From Prorocentrum cordatum (taxonomy: Eukaryota > Sar > Dinophyceae > Prorocentrales > Prorocentraceae): DNA of 64,000 bases. Below are positions 22,100 to 33,384 of this stretch, piece after piece. The notes under the pieces are model-generated. The model was not told the origin of the DNA and ran no database searches. It was given only the letters and a program-made list of their open reading frames with translations. Where the stretch lies: the NCBI GenBank assembly GCA_963575745.1, contig CAUYUJ010000863.1:1-64000 (forward strand), given 5' to 3'. The number at the start of each line of letters is the position of its first letter. Position 1 is the first letter of the stretch. Made by a program: the position numbers and the translations under genes.

Positions 22100-22496
22100 A
22101 CACCACTGCAAAGCAGCGTGGCCAAGCAACCCCGAGGAACGCCACTGCAAAGAAACAACAACAAGCAACCCCCAGGCACGTCACCCTCAGGAAAGAAGGC
22201 CGAAGAACCTTGGGAACTCCCATGCAACGATACAAGACCAAGGCACCACGGATAACCTGGCGACGACCGCGTCCGGGACCCACCGGTTTTTTGACAGACG
22301 GGTGGGACCCCCCAGGCAAAACCCGGCCAGGGAACGAAAAGCCGAGACGCAGGGTCTTGGGCCTGAAGGGCGGGGCTCTCGGGCGGGAAGGGGGCGTCCT
22401 CTGGGTCCCGGGGGGGGGGAGGGGGGAAGGGGGGCTTGGCGGCCTGGGGCAGAGGGAGCTCTCGCTGACCCCCCTCCCCCCCAGGGGCCAGCTCGC
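22100..22496. other. No recognised gene
   Basis: GC-rich sequence with poly-G runs near 22,405-22,440. No coding call. Confidence 0.4.
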
Positions 22497-22620
22497 CATC
22501 GCTCGGACGTCCATTCCCTGTGTTTTTTTGCGGTCTCGTGCGCGGCTTTTCCGCCAAATGGTCGAGGATGCTCCTCGATGGTCCTCGCCAAAGAAAAAAA
22601 ATGCACACGTCCGAGCGATG
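22497..22620. mobile_element. Foldback element F5, copy 2
   Basis: Uninterrupted copy: CATCGCTCGGACGTCC to CACGTCCGAGCGATG, with internal TCGAGGATGCTCCTCGA hairpin. It is the best reference for the nested copy at 53,267. Confidence 0.85.
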
Positions 22621-23130
22621 CCGAGGAGGAGGAGGAGGATAGGAGGATAGGGGAGGCGGAGGAGGAGAGGAGGAGGAGGAGGTGAGGAGGAGGAGGAGGA
22701 GGAGGAGGAGGAGAGAGGAGGAGGGAGTGAGTAGGAGGAGGAGGAGGAGGAGGAGGAGGACGAGGGCAAGGAGAGCTCCCGCGGGCCGCCCCGCCCCGGC
22801 GGCCTTGAAGGTCAGGAAGTCGTCCACGCTCAGCAGCTGCTCCACCTCTCCGGAGGCCGCGGGGCGCGGAGAGCTCTCGCCGACCCGCCCTCCCCCGTTG
22901 CCGCGCGGCCCCCCGTGCTGGTCGAGGGCTCCTCCTCGGTCCTGCTCTTCTTCCTCCTCCACCTCATCCTTCTCCTCTTTCTCTTCTCCTCCTGCCTCTC
23001 TTCACCCCCTCCTCCTCCTCCTCCTCCTCCTCCTCCTCCTCCTCCTCCTCCTCATCCTCATCATTATCTTCTTCTGTTTGTTCTTCATATCCTTCTTCCT
23101 CCTCCCACTCCTTTCCTCCTCGTCTTCGTC
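22621..23130. repeat. GAG tracts then CTC tracts
   Basis: Purine tract 22,621-22,765, about 150 bases of mixed sequence, then pyrimidine tract 22,925-23,130 with a pure (CTC)n core at 23,010-23,050. Confidence 0.9.
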
Positions 23131-23329
23131 CTCCTCCTTCTCCTCCCCACAACCTCGTCCTCGGCGTCGTCGCCCTCGTCCTCCTGCTTCCCCTCGCTTC
23201 GCCCCGCGCGGGCTCCAGATCCTCTCAGCGTCGTCTCTCGGCGAGCCCTGCCTGCCGGACGCCGACGGATCGCCCTGCCCGTGCCTGGACAAGGGGCGCG
23301 CCAGAGCCTCGCCACGGCGGGCCCCGCGG

Positions 23330-23880
23330 GGCACGCCGGGGGTCGTTCCGCGGGGCGCACCGGGATACGCACCCGGGTACGCGCACGCGTGTCAAGGGAC
23401 GTGCCAAGGGGGGACCCGCCAGGGGGACGTGCCACGGGAGGCGCCCAGGGCGTGTCCCGGGGGACGCGCCAGGAGACGTGCCAAGGCACGCGGCAGAGGG
23501 CGCGCCGGGTGACGGGCCGCGGCACGCTCCTTTCGGGGGGATGCGCCATGCCCCAGAACGCGGCAAGGGACGCGCCACCTGGCGAGCCAGGGGACGTGCC
23601 GGGAGACGCGCCATGGGGAGGAGCCGCGCAGCGTGCTGCAGGACGTGCTGCGGAACGCACCGCACTAGGAGCCAGGGAACGTGCCATGCGGGCGGGTCAG
23701 GCAACGTGCCAGGGGACGTGCCAGGGGACGCGCCACAGGACGCACCGGGAGACGAGCCACGCGACGCGCCGAGCGCCCTGCCAGGGAACTTGTCGGGGGA
23801 CGCGCTCGAAAAAAAACGTGCCAAGGGACGTGCCAGGGGGCCCGCCAGGCGACGTGCCAGGGGGCGAGACACCCTGCTCT
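23330..23880. repeat. GGGACGTGCCA degenerate array
   Basis: Roughly 12-bp units (GGGACGTGCCAAGG, GGGACGCGCCAGG), heavily diverged. A second block of the same family is at 54,125-54,540. Confidence 0.85.
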
Positions 23881-24628
23881 ATAGGCCTCCCCCGCTGCCT
23901 CCCAACGCCCCCTTCTCGCCATCCCCGGGGAAAGGTCCGAGGATCTTGCCCCCGCGATCCCTCGTACGTTACGCGTGGTCCGCGCTCCAAGGGCCTCGGT
24001 CCCTTGTAACTCCGACCAGCCCTTCAGAGCGTAAATGGATTGCGAATTTGATTTTTCAACTCCTTCTGCTCTGATGCATGCTGATGGGTGAACCCTGGAG
24101 CAATGTCCGAGGGGACGGCCGAGGACGGCGCCGAGGAAGAGGCAAATGCGGACCCGGAGAGCAGAGGGCGGCGGCGGGGTCCTGCGCTGGCGCTGGATGG
24201 CCCCAGAAAGCCCATTGCCCTGGCCATTCACCTCACGGCGGAGCGCATCGCGTCCTGCCCGCACAGGGCGGCCCAGCAGAGTTGCTCCAACTGCTGAGTG
24301 CAGGGGTACAGATGTCGATCCTGTAGGCCATGCTCGCCCGAACGTCTGCGGGCAATGCAACACTGGGTCTTGCTACGGATCACCCCATCCTCAGGTGGTT
24401 CGCGACAATCTGCTCCGCTGGGTGTTGCGCCTCCCCCTGGCGGTGGCGGACGCAGCGGGCACAGGTGAAGAGGAGGAAGAGGTGGAAGCCTCAGTCGCGG
24501 CGCTGGGAGTGGGCACGGCGTCTTCAAGGGTGTACCCTGTGGCCCAAAGCTTGGACTGAGTGCGGACGCTTACCTCCGGGGTGGAGAACCACTGCGCGCG
24601 CGGCTGCGTTGGCATCGATGGCTCTCCT
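23881..24628. other. No recognised gene
   Basis: Mixed sequence. An open plus frame at 24,088-24,297 begins MNPGAMSEGTAEDGAEEEAN and stops; no family recognised. Confidence 0.35.
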
Positions 24629-24840
24629 AAGTCGGGCCTGTCCCCCTGCAGGGGGATTGTCGACGAAAAATAAAAATACACCATAAATAATCAAAACATG
24701 CCCCCAAAATAGTCCGGGGACTATTTTGGACTTTTTTTTTTTTTTTTTTTTTTTTTGTTTTTTACCTTTTTGGGGTATTTGGGGGGTATTTTTTTATTTT
24801 TCGTCGAAAATCCCCCTGTAGGGGGACAGGCCCGACTTAA
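24629..24840. mobile_element. Foldback element F6
   Basis: A 212-bp element with ~50-bp terminal inverted repeats starting AAGTCGGGCCTGTCCCCCTG and containing CGACGAAAAATAAAAA. The centre is AT-rich with a 26-base poly-T. Boundary TAA/TTAA suggests a TA-type target. Confidence 0.85.
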
Positions 24841-24946
24841 ACGTACCCTGCAATCCTCCTCTGAACGCCCTCGGCCCTCGGGCAGCGGCAGGGGAAGAGG
24901 GGGCCAGGGAGGACGAGGAGGCGACGGCCGAGTGCTGCGATGATGC

Positions 24947-25106
24947 GAGGGGAACTGGGACACACAAGGAAATACACACAAATAGCCAGATTCCCCATAT
25001 TTTCAAACATTTCCTGGGTTTCTGTCTTCCCCCCCACGTCCAATATCTTCCTATATTTTCGGGGGAATCGACGATTCATTGTGTCTGTGTGTTTTTTCCC
25101 TCCCGA
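24947..25106. mobile_element. Short element F4, copy 3
   Basis: A 160-bp copy with near-duplicate flanks ATGATGC (24,940-24,946) and ATGACGC (25,107-25,113). Confidence 0.85.
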
Positions 25107-25288
25107 ATGACGCGAGGCAGCACAGGCTGGCGCAGCAGGGCCAGCCCAGCATGGCTCGGGCGGCGGGCAGCGGTCGGTCCCAGCGGGCGGCGAACCCGCA
25201 GCTGGTGATGGCTGCCTGGACCCGTGGGCGCTCGAGGCAACCGGTGCTGGAAAACGCGGGCGCGGTATGACTCAGGCTGCTCTGCGGA

Positions 25289-25482
25289 TCGGGAGCGGCC
25301 AAGAGGGGGGTGTCCAAGAGGGGGGGGTGCAAATCATGACCGGCGGCATGTGCGCGGCCCAGCGGGGGGGCCAGGGACGCAATAAAATAAGAAGAGGAGC
25401 CACGAAATCTGGGGAGATATCATGGCCCACGCCATGATATCCACCCACCCCTAGTCATCACCCCCCTCTTTTCCGCCCCTGA
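25289..25482. mobile_element. Foldback element F1, copy 2 (TSD GCGGA)
   Basis: A 194-bp copy. A 5-bp direct repeat GCGGA lies at 25,284-25,288 and 25,483-25,487, giving the family's best target-site duplication. Confidence 0.85.
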
Positions 25483-25965
25483 GCGGAGTGTGCTGACGCG
25501 GTGTCGCCGACAAACGCCCGGGGTAGCGAGGGCTACGGAAGAGCGGTTGCGGGCGCGGCAGCGGCAGGAGGCGCGGCGAGGAGGACGGAGAGGGTCTCCG
25601 CCAGGGAGCGCCCGCCGGAGCGCCTCGCCGAGGCGCGCGTCGGCCGGCAACCTCGAGGGGGAAAGCCGTCGAAGGGCTTGATCGACCTGTTGCCTGGGCC
25701 CAGTACAGTCGAGGCGTTGACCTAAGGAACCCTAAATCAGGAACGAGGCTCCTTTTTCCCGTAAGATCAACCTCGATTTCCCATGGGAAGCCTCAGGACA
25801 ACCCGAGGCAAACTTTGAAGCAATCAAGGAACACCGAGCCCCTCCCCAACGAAAAGCGTTCCTTCTTCAGGGCCCCGACTGTAGGTCGAGGACCTCTGAG
25901 ATCCGGCGGCCCTGGAGGATGTCGCAGGCGCCGCGGCCTCCTCAGAGCGGCTCCCTCCTCTCCTC
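25483..25965. other. No recognised gene
   Basis: No domain or clear repeat in about 480 bases. Confidence 0.4.
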
Positions 25966-26070
25966 CCCCCCCCCCTCCTCCTCCTCCTCCTCCTCCTCCT
26001 CCTCCTCCTCCTCCTCCTCCTCCTCCTCCTCCTCCCCCTCCTCCTCCCCCTCCTCCCCCTCCCACTCCTC
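25966..26070. repeat. (CTC)n tract
   Basis: Nearly pure pyrimidine trinucleotide tract. Confidence 0.95.
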
Positions 26071-26200
26071 CGGTGCGCCCGAGCGCAGCGCGCTGCCGCC
26101 GCACGGCGGGGGTGCGCTCCGGGCGGGGCATCCCAAGCGGGTGCAGGGCGGGGCGAGGCGCGGCGAGGCGAGGCCCACGACGTCCCACGGGGGACGGCCC

Positions 26201-26554
26201 TACAGGGCAGTTTTTTAATACATGGGATTTCAAACAAATGTGGGAATTTTAATACATGACTACTTTTAACGGGCGAAGAGCGGTATACAATAAACTTTCT
26301 CGCTGTCGGGGGCGACTGTCCCAGGGCGGCTGGAAAGTTTATACCTTTACGGTGGCACCGTAGGGGTATAAACTTTCCAGCCGCCCAGGGACAGGCGCCC
26401 CCGACAGCGAAAAAAAGTGTTACACCGTTCCTCGCTCGCTGATAACTGATGAATAAATTTATGCATGAACTCGTCGTTGTTTTTAATACCAGGTCCCTGC
26501 ATTTTGAATACATGATCCGCACGCGGAGCATGTATGACAAAAAACGGCACTGTA
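26201..26554. mobile_element. Foldback element F3, copy 2, with nested F9
   Basis: Ends TACAGGGCAG and CGGCACTGTA as in other F3 copies, but 354 bp long because F9 is inserted inside it. Interior CATGATCCGCACGCGGAGCA matches the other copies. Confidence 0.85.
26263..26442. mobile_element. Foldback element F9 nested in F3
   Basis: A 180-bp insertion flanked by TA on both sides. Its core is a stem of 53-bp arms (26,301-26,353 and 26,357-26,409) with only four mismatches and a 3-base loop GGC. Arms contain GGCTGGAAAGTTTATACC. Removing it restores an F3 of normal size. Confidence 0.85.
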
Positions 26555-27290
26555 CGCTCAACCCAACAAAAACAAGCAACACCACCCCACCCACGGCCCT
26601 CCATGTTGCGCCACGGCCCACCGGGGGCCGTAGCGCAGACCACGCGGAAGCCCACGCCTGATTTCCTCGTGTAAGAGGGGAGGAAGAGGATGGAGGAGAA
26701 GGAAGGGGAGGAGTGACGCTTGGGATCGCTCACTCCTCGTGGCCAATGCGCCAGGGGTAGGCGACCGCTGTCAGTCCGAGCCCGAAATTGAGACAGCGAG
26801 GTGTTTAGTCAGGCTCTGGGGGGGAAGTTCGGTTGGTCCCAGGATCCCGTCGGCAAACTTCTCCCAGGGAATGCCTGGTCCGACTTTAGGCCCTTGGACC
26901 CGTACCCCCCCCCCAGAGCGTAGTTGTGGTTTAGCAAGTCGGAGGGCGCAGCACTCCACAAAGTGAGAGCTGCGCGGGGTGGATCGGCGACGACCGATCC
27001 CAGCGCCCGTGGCGCACCCCGTGCCTCAGGGGTCCCCCCCACTCCTCCTCCTTTCCTCGATCGACCGATGGACGCTTCGTCGTTCCTCTCTCGTCCGTCC
27101 GTGTGCCGAGCGAACGCTTCGAGGCGGCTGCTGCCTGTCGCTGCCGCCGGCGGCAGCACAGCTGGCCGCAGTCCCTGCCGAGCACCAAACGGCGCCAGCG
27201 GGGGGCGCCTTCCCGGACCGCTCGACGACCGTCCGCAGCGCTGGAATGAGAACGCGGAGTGACGCTTCCATCGTCTTCCCTCTCATCCCA
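26555..27290. other. No recognised gene
   Basis: Includes a weak inverted repeat around GGCTCTGGGGGG (26,812) and CCCCCCCAGAGC (26,910), possibly a decayed foldback element. Confidence 0.35.
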
Positions 27291-27328
27291 TCCTCTTCCT
27301 CCTCCTCCTCCTCCTCCTCCTCCTCCTC
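27291..27328. repeat. (CTC)n tract
   Basis: Short pyrimidine tract. Confidence 0.9.
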
Positions 27329-27339
27329 GGCCGACCAGC

Positions 27340-27465
27340 AGGTGGTGCAGGCCCTTGCTATTCTGCAGGCCGTGCTGGCAGAAGTGCTCGAACTGCTCTG
27401 GGGTGATGTCCACCTGGGCGACGCAACAAAGGGAGCCCTTCGCGCTGGGACGTGAAGACCTCACG
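27340..27465 (-). other. Possible short exon
   Basis: Minus strand reads AKGSLCCVAQVDITPEQFEH then FCQHGLQNSKGLHHLLV, with a candidate acceptor CCCAG before GTGGACATC. It looks protein-like but matches no family I can name. Confidence 0.2.
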
Positions 27466-28239
27466 CGGCGGCGTCACGCGGGCCGACAGCGCAATACTCC
27501 ACGCGGCCGACTCGGGACATCCCGAATCCCAGCTTGTTGCCGTCTCGCTCTCGCTCCCGCCGCCTTCCGCCGACCGCAAGCTGGCGGGCGGACCCGCCGC
27601 CACTCTGCTTCCGTCGGCATCCGTCGGAGGCGAGACATCCCGAAGGCGAGGCGCCTTCTCTCGTGCGCCACGCGTGGAGACGAGGGAGCCCGCGTGCGCC
27701 CTCACGCGGGCCTCTTGCCCGAGAGTGTCCGCGCAGTCGCGCCCGTCCTCTTGTTCCGCTGCCCGCCTGTGCATTAGGTTCGGTGCCCTGCCCCCCACCA
27801 TCGCGCGCCCGGAAACGCTGGTCATCTGCTGCTGGTCCTCCTCTTCCTTCCACCTCGCTCCTCTTCCTCCTCTTCCTCCTGCGCTTCCCCTTCCTCTTTT
27901 TCCACGTCCCTCCTCCGCTCTTATCCACCTGCACTTCTGCCCTTATCCACCTCCACCTCTTGCTCCTCCTCCTCCTCCTCCTCCTCCTCCTCCTCCTTCT
28001 CTTCCTCCTCCATCCCATTTGCGTATGAATGATTCGCCCCTGCCGCAGCCCCCCGACGTGTCGGTAGGGCGGGCCACGCGTTTCGCCTGAGACTCCCTCA
28101 CCACCCCTGATCCTGCAGCTTGAAATTGGGCGGCCCGTTTTCAAAACGTGGCTCTCGCCTCGGCGCCGCGCACATGATGTCCTTTCTTTCTGTATCTCTT
28201 TCGGGCGATTCCGCAGCCCCTGTTCACGACGTACCTCAG
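27466..28239. other. No recognised gene; CTC tract
   Basis: Degenerate CTC tract at about 27,835-28,015. The remaining frames are compositionally biased. Confidence 0.4.
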
Positions 28240-29520
28240 TTTGTACTGCGTGACCGCATCACTGCAAGCGCTCACCTACGGTGCGAGCTGCCGCCCTTCC
28301 TGCCTCGACCAGCGCCTCTTCCCACAAGGGGCGGTGGCCTGCCCCGGCCTCTCGCTGGGCTCCCAGACACGCGCGACTCTTGCCCGTGCAGTGCGATCAG
28401 GCGCTGCAGGCCCAGCCACGCCGTGTCGCGGAAGCCGAGCACGCGCGGCGTCCACGACTGCGCGCCGTGGCCGCGACGAACGTGGGCGTCCCTGGAAGGA
28501 AACAAACGCCATGAACCTAAACTCTTGGCGCTCCGCGCGGGTTTCTTGGATCCGCGTTGGACCCCACCCCCACCCCCTGGCGCGCGGAGCGCGCCAGGGG
28601 CGGCGCCGGAGGCGCCGCCAGGGGGGGCCCAGGCGCGGATCCAAGAAATCTGCGCGGAGCGCAAACAAGTAATGTTTATGGCGTTTTTTCTTCGAATCCC
28701 GGGACACTTGCGCTCTCGCTCACGCCTGGCTCCAGCGCCCGGTCCTGGCAAATAGAGACCAGGTGATCGTGCGACGTCGTTGCACGAGAACGCCTCAATC
28801 CTCGTTCTGCGCCTGCCTGATGCCGAAGGTGATGGCGAGGAGCTGTCGCTGAAGGCGGTCGAGTCTGCTGGCGAGCGTCTTCTGGACTTGCCAATCGCGA
28901 GAAACGATACGTTATAGCGTTTCGACATTGGGCGGGAGAGGGGGGCCTGGCTCCGGACCTCTGTTTACTGCGACTGTTTGGAACCAGGTGTCCTATGGGG
29001 GAGACTCCACCTGCTCGAAACAGGCGCCAACAAAACAGCCAAGATCCACTCCATTGGTGGGGTGGGGAGGGGTGTGTGCAAAAAAGTCCGCGCCGCTTTG
29101 AAAACCAATGAATAAAACAACGATCGCTACTTGGCTATGCTCAGGACCCCGCTGTTCAGGAACCGAAGCTTGGCACCCTCGGTTGCCCGGCGCAGCCCTT
29201 GATCCAGACCGTGCAAAGAGGCCAGGATCCTCGCCGCCGCGGCTGCCGCGCAGCACGAGCAGATGCCTCCGTTGAGGTCAATGATGCGGCCCAGCTGTTT
29301 CATGGGCTCCATCTTGTCCCAGATGTGCTGTGAAACCACGCTGTCGCTCCCGCCCTTGCAAGCAAGGCGTTCCTGGGAAACCTCTCCGATCTGCAAGCTC
29401 CAGCGCTGATTGACCTGTTTCGCGCCATCGTCCTGAACGCGGATGGCTGCTGCTGGATCCTGGGACGCCGCGAAGAGGTTGTCCACGAAAGATATTTAGC
29501 CAATCCCTTCGTTAGCGACG
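28240..29520 (-). pseudogene. LINE-5: reverse transcriptase thumb to C-terminus
   Basis: Minus strand from 29,520 reads ISFVDNLFAASQDPAAAIRV, with the RT active-site DD changed to DN as in a known dinoflagellate LINE group. It continues HIWDKMEPMKQLGRIIDLNG and KLRFLNSGVLSIAK, then a stop. Further on, LASRLDRLQRQLLAITFGIR and RRRTITWSLFARTGRWSQA run up to element F10. It resumes beyond it as DAHVRRGHGAQSWTPRVLGF and RDTAWLGLQRL. Several stops make it a dead copy. The RT palm upstream (29,520-29,900) is only faintly traceable, for example ACGRGVANEGIG. Confidence 0.7.
28488..28705. mobile_element. Foldback element F10 inside LINE-5
   Basis: Outer inverted repeats GTCCCTGGAAGG / CTTCGAATCCCGGGAC and inner repeats GCGCTCCGCGC and TTTCTTGGATCCGCG. 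The centre has two perfect small hairpins (CCCCTGGCGCGC with GCGCGCCAGGGG, GGCGGCGCC with GGCGCCGCC). It cuts LINE-5 between GRWSQA and DAHVRRGHG, which identifies it as an insertion. Confidence 0.8.
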
Positions 29521-30114
29521 CCGCGTCCACAAGCGGAATGCGCCCGGCCGCGCTGGCGCTCCTGGAGCCAGTGTGCGTGCCAACGGTGCGCTGCGAAGGC
29601 AGACCCTATCTTGAGCACGCCGAGCGGGCATGCATGCAACTTCACCAAGGCGGCGGCCTCGACTGAAGAACCCCTTCCGTCCCAAGCCATCTGGCAACGC
29701 GAACTGCTCGCATGGCGTCGTCAGACTTCCGAGCGTCCTGCTGGCAGGCGCAGCCCTTGGACTCGCTGGCAGTACCCTCTTCGATGACGAGCGCCAGCGG
29801 GTGAACGCCATCTAGAATCTGGCGCCTGCTGTTGGCGAGCTCGAGATAAGGCGATATCGACGCGGCCGGCAACACACGGGCGGCGTACCTGTCGACAGTT
29901 TTGTGCACCCGCTTTGCTAAGAGGTAGTCTTGAGGGACGCAGAAACGCCCCTACCCTGGGTTGCGAGTGCGTGACCTGTAAACCTCCTGGAAGCTCCCAG
30001 AGGCCAGAGGACCGCCAGGACGCCGCGCGACACGCGCGAAAGAGGGCTTACCCTGTCAGCCCACAGTAGGAGGTTCAGCGCACAGCGCCTCGTAAAGCAG
30101 GGTAGGGGCGTTTT
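29521..30114. other. Faint LINE-5 upstream sequence
   Basis: Minus-strand traces of RT, for example the line ending in GRGVANEGIG just before 29,515. Otherwise nothing assignable. Confidence 0.35.
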
Positions 30115-30365
30115 GGGTGACCCAAAAGGGGGTCCAGCTGAAAGGGGGTGGTGCAATAGATTTGGGGAAATTGTATTGCAAATGTATTGCGCCAGAGAAT
30201 TGTATTGCATTGTATTGCAAGTAATTCATTGCACGCGAAAGTCCAGCAATACATTTGCGCCCCGGAATGTACAGCACACCCCAACTGTAGTGCAACCCCA
30301 CAAACCTACTGCACCAAATCTATTGCACCACCCCCCTGTCGCTGGACCCCCTTTTGGGTCAACCC
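30115..30365. mobile_element. Foldback element F11
   Basis: Terminal inverted repeats of about 50 bp, GACCCAAAAGGGGGTCCAGC and GGTGGTGCAATAGATTTGG. The AT-rich interior is built of ATTGTATTGCA repeats. Confidence 0.8.
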
Positions 30366-30382
30366 GAGCGGTTTCTTACGCC

Positions 30383-30460
30383 CTTGGTGGTCCATGACCG
30401 CCAGGACCACCGGCAGGGGAAAAAATGGTGCGGACCCTGGTGGGCGGGCGGCCTCCTGTC
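30383..30460. repeat. Direct repeat, copy A
   Basis: Starts GACCGCCAGGACCACCGG. Copy B, with about 85% similarity by eye, is at 30,768-30,845. Confidence 0.7.
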
Positions 30461-30767
30461 TCGAATGGACACGGGCCGCGGCGACACCGACAGCGAGTCC
30501 TGTTCAGAATGAAGAGGAACTGCTGTTGGGCATTGTGCCCATCCTTTCCGTACCCATCTCGGGCGTCCAAAGCTTTGCTAGGAGGTACTCCAGATTTCGT
30601 GATAAAGGGAGGGGGGTCTCATTTCGGGGGGGGGTCTCTTCCAGGCTATCTTGGAGGGCCTGGGGGGGTCTGGGGACGACGTTTTGGGGGGTTCTCCCAC
30701 GGGGGAGGTCTGAAATGGCTTGTCTTGGAGGGTCCAGGCCCCCTCCCTTTTCTTACGAAGTCTGGAG

Positions 30768-30845
30768 TAGCCCATGGCCGCCAGGACCACCGGTCAGGGG
30801 AACAACAAATGGTGCGGGCCCCGGTGGGCGGGAGGGCTCCCGGGC
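30768..30845. repeat. Direct repeat, copy B
   Basis: Starts GGCCGCCAGGACCACCGG and keeps AATGGTGCGGGCCC, GGTGGGCGGG. Confidence 0.7.
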
Positions 30846-30936
30846 GCTCCGCGCTCGCCCGGCCCAGGGCAACAGGAGTGCCCAGTCCTTTAGGAATCCC
30901 CAGAGGGGGTCCCAAGGGAATTCGATTGGGAATCCC

Positions 30937-31104
30937 TGCAGGGCCATATTTAATACATCGGATGTTTTAAACATACAAGATTTTTGATACATGATTAATT
31001 CAGGAATAAATGTATGCATGAACTCATCGTTGCTTTTAATGCGAAATCCCTGCATTTTGAATACATGATCCGCACGCGGAGCATGTATGTAAAACTGCCC
31101 TGTA
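30937..31104. mobile_element. Foldback element F3, copy 3
   Basis: A 168-bp copy with left end TGCAGGGCCATATTTAATAC. Its right end reads TACAGGGCAGTTTTACATAC in reverse complement. It abuts and truncates LINE-3. Confidence 0.85.
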
Positions 31105-31760
31105 AAGAATCTTGAAGCATCCCGGAAGAATCCTCAGGAAACTTGAGGAAATCCTTCGGCATCCGCCGACCCTGTCGGCGTGTGGGGTGTCTGTCGGGTC
31201 CCGTCGACAGGTCGAGGAGAGCCTTGTGCACGGCGTCTGGCCTGGCCCCGTGGAGCTCGAGGGCTGCACCCGTGATGCCGCTCTCGTCTTTGACCGCCGA
31301 CTTGCGGGGGCCCGCGAGCGCATCTGAGAGCTTTTTTTTGCTGAAGGTGATGCCGGCATTGCCGCATAGCCGGAGGAAGTCTCTTTGCACGCTTAGGAGC
31401 TGCGGGTTACCGCGCCGCCATGGACCACGGAACTCTGCCTGGATTCGTGAAGCCCACTCCTGGTGGTCGACAGTCTCACTGCCGTCAGGAGTCTGCATGG
31501 CCCGGAGCGGTGACAGCTTCTCAGATTTCCAATTCACCTTGCCTTCATTCAATCGCTGTGCATGGCGAATTTGTCGAAGTGCATTAAGCCAAGTGACCAA
31601 GGCTTTGTGGAAGCCCCTGCAAAGCCATTGCCACTTCTCCGCTTGATTGGGACGGTCGGCCCCGAGGCAGCGCAAGAATGTACACATTCTCCCGAAGCTG
31701 TATCCGAGCCCAGCGGCATCTCATGCTGACGCCGGGGACATGTACTCCGTGGCAACTGCC
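31105..31760 (-). pseudogene. LINE-3: endonuclease-RT linker fragment
   Basis: One open minus frame reads LCRGFHKALVTWLNALRQIR, VNWKSEKLSPLRAMQTPDG, EWASRIQAEFRGPWRRGNPQ, then ITGAALELHGARPDAVHKAL. This is the linker between endonuclease and RT of a LINE related to LINE-1. The frame then enters element F3. The preceding endonuclease is not readable, so this is a fragment, well conserved in frame compared with the other copies. Confidence 0.65.
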
Positions 31761-32435
31761 TTTCTGACTCCCGGGCCCTATGCCGCCCTTCAAAACTGAC
31801 AGGGCACACTGCTTTGGCAATTCCTGTAGGAACTGCAAACTTCGAGTGTAGAACAGAACGCGTCTCAAGTGCACCCGCAGTCCTCCTGACTCGCAGCAGC
31901 GCGTGACGTTCTAGGTGCAGCTGCGGCTGCTGGGCCTACCAACCCCTTCGCTCACCCTGCGCCCCCGGCTCCGACCCCCCCCACCTCCCTCTGTAGAAGT
32001 CGACCCAGCTGCGTCTGCCTATGTTGCCCGTGGAAGGTTCCAGTGGTCTGGAAGCGGCCTCAATGGGTCTGCCACACCTGCCTTAATCGCAGCAAGCTGG
32101 ACCCTTTGTTCCGTCCTCGCTTGCCTGCAAGCAGGCCCACCCAAGGTCGTTGTGCTGTCAATGCACCTCCGCGGGCACATTCTTGTGGTGCACCAGCATG
32201 TGGGAGGAATCATTCTCATCAGCATGACGTGAGGATGTGTGAATGCGTCGGGACGGCTGGGTAAACTGAATGAGTCTTGCCCCAATGGACCTAGTAGCGC
32301 CCACCTTCAGGCAAATTAGAGACGAGTCCGTGAGGGTATGCGGTCTCCTATGACGAAGGGCTATGGTCAGGCACTTGACGAGCTCGTCCAAGTTACACAA
32401 CTCGTTTCCTAGTTCTTGGCTGGATTGCACCGCAA
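31761..32435. other. No confident gene
   Basis: A plus frame near 32,055 reads PQWVCHTCLNRSKLDPLF, weakly like a zinc-ribbon. A minus frame near 32,420 reads AVQSSQELGNELCNLDELVK, possibly an N-terminal LINE segment. Neither is secure. Confidence 0.25.
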
Positions 32436-32935
32436 ATTGTTTTCCCTCTTCCTCCTCCTCTTCCTCCTCCTCCTTCTTATCCGCATCCTCCTCCTCTATC
32501 ATCCTACTCCTCCTCCTCCTTCTTATCCGCATCCTCCTCCTCGATCCTGCCCCTGCTGCTCTTTTGCCGTCCTCCTCCCTCTTCCTCCTCGCCAATGTCT
32601 TCGTCCAGATCCTGGCCCTCCTATTCCACCTCCTCCCTCTGCCTCCTCCTCCCTCTTCCTCCTCCTCCTCCTCCTCCTCCTCCTCCTCCTCCTCTTCCTC
32701 CGCCTCCAATCTCCTCGTCGTCGTCGTCCTCCTTCTCTTTGTTCCTACTCCTCCTCCGCCTCCACCCTTCTCCTCCTCCCCCTCCTCCTCCGCCCTCCTC
32801 CTCCTCCTCCCCCTCCTCCTCCGCCCCTCCTCCTCCTCCTCTCCTCCTCCTCCTCCTCCTCCTCCTCCTCCTCCCCCCTCCTCCTCCTCCTCCTCCTCCT
32901 CCTCCTCCTCCTCCTCCTCCTCCGCGTCCTCCCCC
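32436..32935. repeat. CTC-rich pyrimidine tract
   Basis: About 500 bases of CTC/CCT units with pure runs near 32,655-32,695 and 32,880-32,925. Confidence 0.95.
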
Positions 32936-33090
32936 TCGTCCGGCCCAGGAGGCGTCGAGGGATTAAGGGCGATCGCAAGCCTCGAAGCGCAAACCGCGAT
33001 GCCCAAAAGAGCGATCGACCACGGCGGCGACGGCCACAACTCCGTCGAGGGCCGCCCGGGCCAACGCTTGCGACTCTGCAGCAGAAGCGC

Positions 33091-33235
33091 ACACAGGGCA
33101 GTTTTTAGCACATCGGATTTCTAAAGCTATATATATATATATATATATGAATAAGTTTATGCATGAACGCGTCGTTGTTTTTAATACCACCCCTGCATGT
33201 TTAATGCATGATCCGCACGCGGAGCATGTATTTTT
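33091..33235. mobile_element. Foldback element F3, copy 4 (right end lost)
   Basis: Left end ACACAGGGCAGTTTTTAGCA, interior CATGATCCGCACGCGGAGCA, but the CGGCACTGTA terminus is missing. A (TA)n tract (33,126-33,148) has expanded inside. Confidence 0.8.
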
Positions 33236-33384
33236 ATCCCGGAAAGGCAACCTAACAGCGATGTGTAGGAGCATATCTGGAAGCATTCCCCTTAGGATTC
33301 AGATGAGAATCCAGTTGCAGAATTCTGCTGTTCTCGCAGTCGTAGTCGCATTCGCGATACCAGTCGCAGTGTCAACGGCAGTCG

